Of a stretch of 64,000 bases of DNA, positions 11,435 through 22,200 are shown piece after piece. The notes beneath the pieces were generated by a model, which did no database searches, was not told the DNA's origin, and saw only the letters and a list, made by a program, of their open reading frames with translations. Source of the DNA: Sordaria brevicollis (taxonomy: Eukaryota; Ascomycota; Sordariomycetes; Sordariales; Sordariaceae); contig JAUTDP010000008.1 in assembly GCA_033439795.1 (NCBI GenBank), positions 1,426,001-1,490,000 of the forward strand, written 5' to 3'. Both the position numbers and the translations under genes were made by a program. Position 1 is the stretch's first letter; each line of letters begins with the position of its first letter.

Positions 11435-14400
11435 CTATCATCGGATCCATGGGAAGCCTTGGGAGCGACGGGAGACGTAGTTGGTCCCACAACGGACGGT
11501 TTGCAGGATGGACGATGGACACACAAGGTGTCGGTTCGGGCGTCAGGGCGTGTAAGCGTTGGCTTGTTTAGGGGGCCCGAATAGAGGCATGAGTTCGTCA
11601 GAGAAGGTGATCCTCGCTGGACTTTCCCAGGATGGTGTAAGGAGAGTGCCCATTGACCGTCATCGTGCTGTGCCGAAACCCGGTCCGGTGAGGTCTAGAC
11701 CGCGAAAGAACAATCAAAGCTCCGGTTATGTTTGTCATCGGGATGGTGTCGGGTCGGCGTTCGAGTCAGGTAAGACGCAACAGGTTCGGTTGTTGAGTTC
11801 GCTGGTGGTTGAAGATTGAAGATCACGAAGTCCATTTTTTGGCGGATTTGAAGGATGAAAAAGTTGACATGTTGCAAAGTGGAAAATGAGATTCCAAGCA
11901 GCAGCAGAATGCTGAAATGTCTTTTTGCTCTTTAAATCGGATTTCTCAGGCTTGCTATAACTTGGAAGGCACTGTCTACAACTTGGAAGGCGTATAGAGG
12001 TCATCGTGACTTCCATCTTCCCACTTGGAAGTGAAGGGTTGAGGACGTCAGGTTGTTCCTTCCATGAATGACGAATCATGATTGGATAAGGAGCCAAAAC
12101 GGAATCCCAATTGGACGGTGAGAAGCGAAAGCTTGAACCGTTTTGGTCGAGTCCACCAAGGGGTTATCGGTTTAGCGGGACGCCAAACCTAAAGAAGGGT
12201 GTGCCAAGGATCCATGCATAAGCGGTGCCACCAATGACGCCAGTGGTCCGTCAAGAGGCGGAATGACGTCGGAGAGGAAACAGACGGAGAGTGGGTACAA
12301 GGGCCACGGGTAACTCCACCTCATCCTGGGCGACGGAAGGATGAAAAAGGGAAAGCGCCAGCCCTTTCTCACAGTTGATTGGTTCCTCACTGCCAGATTT
12401 CGCGCGAATGGATTTTGTGGAGACCCACGGAGGGGTAGTGGAGTTCCTGGCGTTAGTGGGGTTTGATCTCATGTTGGACCCCTCATCCCATTTTTTTCTC
12501 TTTGACAATTCTTTTCCTTTTCTTCCGGCGAATGGTTTCGGAACCGGATCGATTCGGGGTGAACATTTCTGTGATTTTCAACAATTAGTAAAAACTTTGG
12601 TGTATGATTAGTATTAGAAGTTGTTCATGCTATAGTCTGGAGTTAAGTGGCAGCGAAAGTGAAAGGAGGAAGAAAACGAATGACACTTGGTCTTCATCGC
12701 GATGGGCTCTCTTCTCACACAGCCTTTGTTGGCGGCGGATGGAACGAACGGAACTTGAAATGGAAACTGCAGATAATTGACCCGCGGCTGTGGTGAACAC
12801 TTCCGACGTTGTCTCCATCGTCTCCATCGTCATCAAGTTCCCTCCGCAAGGTCATCCCCGATTGCGTCGTCGACTGTGAATGGCTGGTGGGGATTATCTT
12901 TGCGACGACGATGAGGGGAGGCCGCGCGGTGTTGTGGGTTGGTGATGGTTTAATTGTATGGTGGTGTTGTTGGGGGTCAGCCATTTCCCACCACCATCAT
13001 CACCAGTCCGTGTCCTGACTCCTCCGACTGCGCTGGCCTGCTTGCTGCATCGCGCGGTGCATGGTAGGCTTCGATGCAGGACCCTTTGTGAATTGGTCTC
13101 TTCTTGGCTTGGTCGTGGAACCATCCTGTGGTCCCATGAAAGGACAAGGGAGACGAGAGAGATTGTCGTATCAGAACGCGCCGTCGCTGGTGTTGTACCA
13201 CCGGACTGTATGTATCATTCGTACAGCTGCCTACGCGCCCATCCTTTTGTTCTCATGCCATGGTTCGATGTTTGGAAACTGGTTTTCTTGTTTTCTCGCG
13301 ACTCGAGAAGTGTCTGGAAGATTCGACGAGGCATTTAGGACGGATGCTTTGCAATCAACTTGTTCGCTCGGCGCCGGCGTGGTTGGCGAAAGTATCCTGG
13401 GCGCGCGGCGTGAAACTTTCCGAGTTGTAAGATTCAAATACGGCAGGGAAGTACAGTATGGACCCTGCGTAGGCGGGCGGGGAGGACTGGCTGGAGGCTG
13501 CGCGGGTCCAGCTCCCCGGCGACCCCAAGTCCCCAACCGGCAAATGATACTTGGGAGATTATTGATATCTAGGGGAGACGGCTGAGAGCGACAGGTGCAT
13601 GAGGATATCCAGTGCTACACTCTCACGATGCCACATTGGCGGGAATGGCATCGAGCTGGAAGTCTCGGGCCTGGTCAAAAAGGGATGGGAATTCGGCAAT
13701 GACCACGAGGCTCGGAGGGCATTCCGTAGTCGGTACGGTACGCGATTTCCAGGTACCGGCCCGGTCCTGGTCCCGGCTCCGGTGCTACATACCTACGTGC
13801 TCCTCGACTCCCGAGTCACGGCTTTACTTTTGCTCATTCACCGGCGACGGTTTTGTTCATTCGGGATATCTGGGTCACAAGCCTCAGTGAACATGTCCGT
13901 CCACACTATTAAACTCAACTCGTATGATATGGGAACACGCCCAGGACGCTGCCTCATGTACGATATTGAAGTCAACCTATCAAATTCACCGTTGGAGATC
14001 TCTGCCGAGCACCCAGAGCGTGGAAGCCGACGATCATTTCCACCTCCATCTCATCGGCGCGAAACCTAGCTCACATCGGCTGCACATGTGTTTGGGTCAA
14101 CCACGGCTGGGACGCGGAGGATTCACACGCGAAAATGTCCATGTCCAGGCAATTTTGCGAAAACCAACGACTGCGTTCCCGTCTCTCAGTCAATATCAGA
14201 GCCGTACCGTACCAATATTAGGACACACAACCCAAGATAGACCATGGAAGATGGCTTACATACATTATTTAGATCAACACCTTGGTCCCACCATCATCTT
14301 TATCAGGCGTTATTATATGGGGTGTTCAAGATGCGCAAATGATTCGAGAATGGCGGTCCAAAGCTTGTCTTGTGGGCATGTCTCATTGTGCGATGTGATG

Positions 14401-16189
14401 GCGCCTGTCGACTTGGCAAAGTGGACAAAGAAGAGCTGAGGATACCGATATCAACCGAGAAAAAAGAACAGTGACACACACACACACACGAATTTCGAGA
14501 TCCCAACGTTCAACCACAACTTCAGCCAACACCAGCAAAAAGAACCATCCAGCAAGTTGAGCAACTTTGTTGATAGGTTTCCCAAGATGTCAGAGTAAAG
14601 CAACGCAGCATTCTGATCCCGATCGTGTCATGACTCGGAAGTATAGAGAGAGGCGGCACTTTTTGATCGAAATGGCATCATGGAATCGAACTGGTCACCG
14701 GCGATGAGGTGGGAATGCCTGCGGTGGTTGGTGGGGTTCAACACCCGTCGTGAACTCGTGGTTATCCTTTCGGCCTCCATCAAGAGAACCTCCGTTCTCC
14801 TCCTCAAGGCTGTCCCATGTTGCGATAACCCACAGCCTGTCCACACCAGCCTTCAAAATGCCGCCCGAAAACGGAATGGCAGGAATGGCGTTTTGGGACG
14901 AATTGGATCCGTGGGACTGGGGTGGCCTGGGTGGTCAGCAGCAAAGCCAGAAACCAAAAAGGGCCATCAAGGGTCCGGGAGTGAACAAATTGCGGATTGC
15001 GGAAGAGGAAGAAGAAGAAGAAAAGTACCGTCCCCCAAAACGGCGTGCATTGTCTTTGCACTCACCATGTAGCACTCGAGATGCAGCCCTGGCAAGCCGC
15101 TATCCTCCTTTTCTCAATGGTTCCTGCAAATGTGGCCTGACTTGTACAGTAGAGAAGGAGATGGAAAAAGTTATGCCTTGTTTTTGACGGCGCCCAACGC
15201 CGCCATGTCTGGCCGTTTTCCCGTCCTTTGTCACACCTCACTGGTACGGATCAGAATGCGCACAATTTACCACTGGATTTTTGGGGTGGGACCCCTGGAC
15301 TCCCCAAGACATTTAACCCTCGCAGAAGAGAAGCTTGGAGGTAGCTGAGATACCTAGCACTCGGGAGTTCATCAAGGTATTGTACAGGTATTTACCGTAG
15401 AGACCGGCCCGACTTAGTTAGTGAAACACCTGCACTTCCTCGAAAATTACTAACTTTGGAGTTGGGGTAACTACGTGGAAGCGACCTTCCTTTCATTGTT
15501 CTTTCCATCCTTCCACTCTCTCCCCCGCTTCTGCCACCGCACGAAAGGTTACCAACTGAGGTATCCTTTCGGGGTCCCTCCATTCTGGATCTTTTTTCAT
15601 CGTTTTCTTTTTTCCCAGCCGGCGTCAATGACCAACACCGCCGACTCGTAGACCTCAGACACAGACACCACCAACACAAGTGACAAGCCCGCAGCCTTTG
15701 ATCATCGGTTTGCCTGATGGCTCAGATTGTTCAGGTGGCTCAGCTCAGCGCCAACATCTGAGCAGCCCGAAGCCACTCACTTGACACAGCTTCTTCACAT
15801 TGGCAGATTTTAGGCGAAGGGTATCATATCATAGGTCGTCATTATAAGGCACGGGATATAGATTACTGATCTTGATGCGTGAAAGTACGATTCCATCTTT
15901 TGTGCCTTTTTGGTTACCATAGAGGTACCGGCGTGGCTCCGTGGTGCCGTGCTAGGCTGCTCCACCCCGCCGGCGCCAGAATTCCACACGGAGCGGGAAC
16001 CTGGGAATCTTTTGGACCAAACCCACCACGCGACCATGCGAGGGGTAAAGCTAAGGTACCTAAACGATTTGCAGTTAAGCATAGAGGTAGCTTCAGAGGT
16101 ATCTTTTGTGAGCATTGTAGTAGACGAAGTACCTATGACCGGAGGAGGGTCTTTCTTGCTAGGGAAGGAGGACCCTTTCCGCTGATTCC

Positions 16190-17834
16190 TTTTCTTCTCT
16201 TTTGGTCTTTTGGTCTTGTGTTTTGCCCATCATCGATGCTGCCCATCTCTGCCACGCCAATCCGGCATCAGGTCCAGGGCATCTGTCTTCCGTCCCGACC
16301 CTCTCGTGCCTCTGCCTCTCACCTAACCTCCAGCTCCCGTCACAGCACCTCATCACCAGCTCTTGACTGTCCGTGCCCATTCACCCAGGTCAGGTTCCTG
16401 TGCGAGTTCCTCATGTTCAACCTAACGTCACCTTGAACCCTAAAGACCGAGCACTTCCCGTCATCTGTGTCATCAAACTGCCTCCAACCACCAAAACGCG
16501 ACATCAACAGTCAACATTGACCATCTTCGAAAGGCTACCAATTTTTCCAAAACACACAAAAAAGAACGTCAAGGCTGCTGTGTTGCCTCATCAACAATTG
16601 CCTTATACCCCCTGGCCCCAGCCTGTCACTCCTGTCTACTTTGACTGTTGTTGTCCCAACCAAGACAAAGCCCAAGAGCCCCTCCCCCCGCCGTTGCCCC
16701 GTTGCCGGTACATCGTTGGTCTTTTTTCTCTGCCTACCTCTACGCTCCAGTCGCTCTGCGTTCCGGTAGGATCGTCACTCAGGGAGCCGCTGAACGGTTA
16801 TCGTCCGCCTCCATTGATCGGCCCTCTCTTTTTTTTTTTCATTTCACCTCGCGCCGAACCCTCAGAACAAGAACCCCCTTCCCTTCTAACCCTCCACCCG
16901 GACCGTCCTCCAAGCTCCAACCCTTCACTTCACTGCTTCTTCCAGTGCTTGTCGCCGTTATAACTCGTGCTGGGCCCCACCTTCACTCCGCACCTCCTCG
17001 CTGGTCTCCGGTGACGCGCGCAAATAAGAATCTCGAAAATCTCACCCCTGTCAAAACGCCGTCCAGGTCTCCTCTCTTCGCAATCTGCTGTCGCTAGTCC
17101 GTCAGACGCCGCCCGCCTCTTTTTGCCCATCCCGCACCGCCGTCCGTCCCCTTGAACGGCATTGGCATTGTACATGTAAGTTTCTCCCCGTGTGTGACGC
17201 CTCCCCCGTTTTCGACAAAACATCACTTTCGCACTCCCCATCATCCTCGTCGGCCATCCACCGTGCTGTGCTGCTTGCTGTCATTCTTCAGTTTCCATTG
17301 TACCTCGAAACTGACCTCGACCCCGTCGTGTAAGCCTTCCCTCTTCGAGCCTCCTTCTCCATCTGCACTTCTGCATTCTGCATCTTCCCCGCGGCCCCGA
17401 TCCCTCCCCGTTCCAGATCAGCAGACACCCGGGTCCCCTCCTCACAAGGTTCGTGCCACATGCAGTCCCTAGCCATTACATTACACACTTTGCACAATTT
17501 CCACCGAGCTGCCTTTGTACACAAGTCGCCGAGCTCTTACGGCGTGGGGAGAGAAAAGAAGAAAAAGAAGTTTCCCCTTTTCCTCTATCCCCCCCCCTTC
17601 CCCTCCCCTTATCCGGCCTCGTCCGGCCTGAACTCCTTTCCCAAACTTTTTTCTCTCTTGTGGTTTACATTACGTCAACGGGCTTTGTGTTGCTTTCGCT
17701 TTGCGCCAGTCCACCACCATGCATTCCCATTACGATGACGATAGGGTTCGTCAAACATGGTGCAGCCTGGGTCTATTCCTCTTTCCGATCGCCAACTAAC
17801 CACGAGCGCAAACACATAGGAAGATCAAGACACA
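16190..17834 (+). promoter_or_regulatory. Pyrimidine-rich promoter/5' leader of hpt-1 with a probable 5'-UTR intron
   Basis: This 1.6-kb region upstream of the hpt-1 ATG is unusually rich in C and T on the coding strand, as in many long Neurospora leaders. A perfect donor GTAAGT begins at 17176. A branch point (ACTAAC, with CTAAC at 17795-17799) and an ATAG acceptor ending at 17819 lie just 15 nt before the ATG at 17835, so a 644-nt 5'-UTR intron (17176-17819) is plausible. Other donors could pair with the same acceptor. The splice motifs are seen; the transcript model is inference. Confidence 0.4.
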
Positions 17835-18389
17835 ATGCCGGACTTCGGAGAGCACGTCGACAATGGCATCTTTGAGCAGATCCTAGAGATGGACGATGAC
17901 GACAAGCGCGAGTTCAGCAAGTCTTTGGTCACCAACTTCTTTGACCAGGCCGAGGAGACTTTTGTCAAGATTGAGGAGCTCCTGTAAGTGTCTTGGGCCG
18001 GATTATGGTCATCTAGTGCTCTTCCGAGTGCTTTGTCTTTGGACTCGAGCTTGAATCGATGCCTCTAGACGGTCGTGGCTAATCTGAGCGCCTCAACTAG
18101 GAACACCGACAAGCTTGACAACGGCAAGAGACTTGAGCAGCTGTCGAGTCTAGGCCATTTCTTGAAGGGCTCTTCAGCCACCCTTGGGTTCAACAAGATC
18201 AGGGATTCCTGCCAAATTATCCAACAATACGGCCACAAGCTCAACGTTGACGGGACTCCGGAACAAAACGAGCAAGTTTGCCTCGACAGGATCAAAGCCG
18301 CCCTCAAGACAGCCAGGAACGACAAAGATGTGCTGGCGGACATGATGTTGAACGAAACACACGGCTTCTTCCAGCCCGATGAGGAATAG
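17835..18389 (+). CDS. hpt-1: Histidine-containing phosphotransfer (HPt) protein, Ypd1 family
   Basis: Phosphorelay carrier that moves phosphate from hybrid histidine kinases to response regulators, upstream of the osmotic-stress MAP kinase pathway. Two exons, 17835-17983 and 18101-18389, flank a 117-nt intron (GTAAGT...CAACTAG); phases agree and give 145 residues, close to a minimal HPt protein (yeast Ypd1 is 167). The four-helix HPt core is recognisable, with the phospho-accepting His at residue 69 in LGHFLKGSSATLG; the usual GSS follows at 73-75. A hydrophobic N-terminal helix (FEQILEM) and a second helix (NFFDQAEETFVKIEELL) precede it. Filamentous fungi generally have a single HPt gene, so this is probably the only one. 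The start follows directly on the probable 5'-UTR intron. Confidence 0.96.
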
Positions 18390-19080
18390 AGGAGTCTAAA
18401 TACTTTACACCACCGTCTTCCGGCTTGCCATGCACATGCCTGGCGCTTTCGTTGAGCAATGAAGGCAAGGGTGCTTGTCTGCCTACGTTGGAGCAGCTTC
18501 GGTGACACAAAAGCGTGGCATACCTGCGGGCGAACAGGTCGATATGGCGGGATGCGGAGAAAAAAAGAATACAGCAGTCTAGAAGACGCGAATGGGAATA
18601 GAGTTCAGGGCCTTTTAGACCTAGCCATTCAGCAGGGCTTGGAGCTATGGAAGCCATGATCATTAAGCGTGGGCATGCGCACCGAACGGCGTTCTACGGA
18701 TCAGACGCACGGTTCAAGGGGCGCTGGGAAGGGCATTGCAGGATGCTCACGGGAAGGCTTTGAGAACAGGAGGCTTACTGTCCCGCGATACAGGTGGGAA
18801 ATATGATTCCAGAATGGTCTCTGGTCTGGACCCTTTTGGCTCGTTGGAATATCGGGATGTTTACATGTTGTTTGTCGCTTGGTGGAATAGGGGACAGTCA
18901 CGATTCTTAAAGACAGGAGAGCCTTTGTTAGTAGCGGTTTCCCGAGTATCGGATCCGATTCATGAAGATAAGTATATATCATGCCAACATCCTCCAGTGT
19001 TTGTTCTGTCTACCATATCAGTGGTGGCCATTGTCAAAAGTTCCACTCTCGCGGTAAGGAAAGGGACTATAGCGTACTGC
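18390..19080. other. Intergenic: hpt-1 3' region and left flank of the retrotransposon island
   Basis: Normal base composition up to base 19085, with no supportable gene. The five bases just before the first LTR (19081-19085, GATAT) are the left copy of a target-site duplication. Confidence 0.6.
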
Positions 19081-19085
19081 GATAT

Positions 19086-19274
19086 TGTTAGGGCACTGGC
19101 CCGTGCGGGTAGGCATAAACCTTAGCACCCGTAGGTCATCTACGAGGAAGGAGTACCTAGTGTACTGGGCATTAGTAGAGTACCTACCTACGACTTCGGC
19201 TCCGCTAGTTATAGACTTAGACCAGTTCAGGAATCTATATATATTATAGATTATATACTTTTATTACCCTTATA
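19086..19274 (+). repeat. 5' LTR of the outer retrotransposon
   Basis: 189 bp, begins TGTTAGGG; its ancestral end ...TTACA has become ...TTATA. The first two thirds look nearly unmutated, while the inner end is heavily C-to-T and G-to-A changed compared with the 3' LTR. Confidence 0.93.
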
Positions 19275-19277
19275 AAG

Positions 19278-19292
19278 TGGTGCGCTATTGTG
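19278..19292 (+). other. Primer-binding site of the outer retrotransposon
   Basis: TGGTGCGCTATTGTG begins three bases after the 5' LTR. A TGG start two to three bases past the LTR is the expected position and form of a tRNA 3'-end complement. RIP has probably altered a base or two, so I do not name the tRNA. Confidence 0.6.
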
Positions 19293-19710
19293 AATTAAAC
19301 GCGTAAATTATCGAGATTAATATTACGAAGAAAGATTTAATTAAATTTTATTTTGTTTCGATCGTTCGACGGTAAACCTTTAATTAACCTATCGATTTAG
19401 CGACGATAGTATTAATCGAATTTAATTATTAAATTTCTATTATTAAGGCTAAAATTTTACTACTTATTATTTAAAGCGTTAAAAGTATATTATTTAATTA
19501 TATTTTGTATTAGATATTAGCGGATTTTAATACCGATTCCGCTTTTAGATTTCGGACTTAATATTAATTTACCCCGCCTTATTAAAATTAATAAATCAAC
19601 GCTATCGATTTCTTTAATATAAATTATTTACGAAACGTTAAATTAAATTATATATTATTTATAATATATTAAATTAAATTAATTATAGAATAAATCGACG
19701 GCATCGATTT

Positions 19711-19996
19711 TGTCACAGGATTATACCTGTGCTATACCCGGTATACGCACTGACCACCTATATAAGTGCCCAAATCCCCAACGACCATTCCCGACCATAG
19801 CACACATACTATAGCTCGACATAGTCCAAATTTAGTCACCTATAATCACGTACAGTATTACGTGGGTGCGTACGGACTAGGGTATAGGCTCGCGCCTATA
19901 TATTTAATCCTTTATATATACTTCTCCCTTCCCTTCCTTCGTATAATAATATATATTTCATTATATATTTAACGGTACTAACGCTATCCTTTAATA
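19711..19996 (+). repeat. 5' LTR of the inner retrotransposon
   Basis: 286 bp, starts TGTCACAGG. Includes a TATA-like CCTATATAAG about 46 bp in. The outer (left) ~100 bp look essentially unmutated; the inner end is RIP-mutated. Confidence 0.95.
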
Positions 19997-22200
19997 ATTT
20001 ATTATACCTTCTTTAACGCTACGTACGTAACTTTTGAGGAAGATCAATTATTAATTATATTAATTAATATTAAAATTCGTTTCCCTAATAGCTAACGCTC
20101 TAATGACGGTCCCGCGGTTAATTCGAATTAGGTAATTATTAAAACGAATATTATTACTACGGCCGTTCGTATTTTCTTTTCCTTTATATTTATTAAAATA
20201 TATTAATTTAAGCGATTAATATCCGATTTAATCCCTATTATAATTATTAATACTTTTATTACGGCTATTACGCTTTCTAAAATTAAAAACGTCGACCCTT
20301 ATAATATCGAATTCTAGGACCAATTTACTAACGTTATTTATACGCTTAATAACAATTTTATTATTATCTTAATTTTTATTATTTAAATTTTTAATTTAAG
20401 TAATTACTTTACGTTCCTAACCGCCGTTTATACGCTCGCCCGCCTTATATAATTTAATATTATTTCTATTACCACTAAATTTTAAAGTATTAAAGAAAAC
20501 CTTTAGTAATTTAAGGACGAAAATAATTAATTATATTAAGATTTTAATTAATTCCGTATTTTAATTTAAAATAAGGATTAAATTAACGCGATTTTTAATA
20601 TTAATTTTACAATTTTTAAAATTAATTATACCCTTTAACTCTCAAACGCTACTATTAAGTAATAAATTTAATACGACGTTTATAAATAAATTTTCGCCGA
20701 CGCTACTTTTTAATATAATAATATCGTTAATAACTTTTAAATTCGTTTAATTACCCTTTAATAAAGTTTATCCAATATTTAAAAACGTTATTTCAATTTT
20801 AAAATTAATTTTTAAAATATAATTAAATATAAAATAATTAAATATTAAAAGATAATTAACGACTTTCGCTAACGTCTATCTAAGCTTACCGACCCCGCGT
20901 TTATACCCTTGTCCGATAATAATAATAATAATAATTCTAATTCTAATAATTCCGAATCCGAATTTAATAATATAATTACTAACGATTTAATTAGAAATAA
21001 TAGCGGTAATAGCTATAGATTAGTATTATATATTATCGTCTCTTTTATTTTTAATAATACCGGTAAAGTTTTTAAAAAAATTACTAAATTTCGTTAATAG
21101 TATATTAATATCCTATTCGCTTTTAAAAATAAGCCTTCCGCTTTTAAGACTAAGGATATTAAATTTTCTTTAATTTCCCACTCCTTTCGCAATAAACCTT
21201 AGAAGGTAATCGAATTTGAATTTATTAAGATTCTATTTAATAAATTAGCTAAATAATCTATTACTTTTAATTTATTTAAATAGATAGTTAATAAATATAA
21301 TAACGTCGATATTATAATTTAGGTTCGTTATAAATTCGAGGACTTAAAGATAAGTAAAATAAAATAATTTAATTTCGAAGATAAATTTATTACTATTATC
21401 GAATATTACTAATTTAATAATAATATAAAAATTTATTACTTCTATTAACGCTTAACCGAACGCTTCTATAACGTTATCGCTTTATAGTGCCCTTAATTTA
21501 AGGATAATAAATTCGACGAATAATTCGAAATAATCCGCAATTTTATTAAATAATTCGAATAAAAGGATTAATACGATAAAATCGCTAACCTCTATTATAA
21601 ATCTAATATTAATAACCCCGTTACTAGTTCTAACTCCGCTTTTAATAATATAAGCGGTTTTATTCCCAAATTTACTATTAACGAGGGCGGTACCGTTATA
21701 AATCTCGATTCTATATCCGCCTCTAACGTTTAAATTTTTTATATAATTAATAACAATATATTTTAATACCGTATAAAAACCAGCGCTTATACCTACTATA
21801 ATCGTAAAGGCTATTTTTCCGCCGAGTATAAAAGTTATATTTAATTTAAGAAGGGGGTGCCCGAATATAAATTACGTAGAGAAAAAGAGAAGGAGAAGAA
21901 AAAGAAGAAGGATAAAAAAGAGAAGGAGAAAAATAATAATAATAATAATAATTAATAATAGCGCCCCGCTTAAAACTAATATAAATATAATTAATATAAT
22001 TATTATAACGTTAACGCTATAAATATTCCCGCTCTTAATATTCTAGCTCCTAATTATTTTATATTATAATAGTAATTTACCTATTATTTTACCCCTATAT
22101 ACCCTTACGGCTTCGTAGGCCTAATTATAAATAATGAGAACGGTTCTATTAACGGCTAAAGAAATATATAACCTCCCGCTTAAATCGCAATTAAAAGTTA
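19997..22200 (+). pseudogene. Relic gag of the inner element, zinc-knuckle ligands destroyed
   Basis: Coding remains in several broken frames. The clearest landmark is at 21788-21829, where the spacing of a CX2CX4HX4C zinc knuckle is intact but the codons at all four ligand positions (21788, 21797, 21812, 21827) now read TAT (Tyr). TGT-to-TAT and CAT-to-TAT are exactly what RIP makes. A lysine/glutamate-rich stretch and AAT runs follow (21880-21960). Limits of gag are approximate. Confidence 0.75.

Larger units (their letters stand above)
6620..17834. other. 11.2-kb stretch without a supportable gene
   Basis: Base composition is normal (not AT-rich, CpA and TpG common), so this is not a RIP-mutated island. 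Open frames of up to about 210 codons occur on both strands, but they overlap in several frames, show no recognisable motif and lack consistent splice structure. The only local features I can name are a GAT microsatellite (11403-11434), a short direct repeat of AACTTGGAAGGC (about 11957-11990), and a pyrimidine-rich stretch before hpt-1. Non-coding transcripts or a poorly conserved gene cannot be excluded from sequence alone. Confidence 0.5.

Noticed and set aside
14858..15187. 109-codon frame starting MPPENGMAGMAFWDELD with a Glu run
   Set aside because: Starts well and is acidic, but a longer unrelated frame overlaps it and the second half looks random. Not enough to call a gene.
16373..17475. 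Pro-rich open frames upstream of hpt-1
   Set aside because: They are by-products of a CT-rich leader and overlap in several frames.
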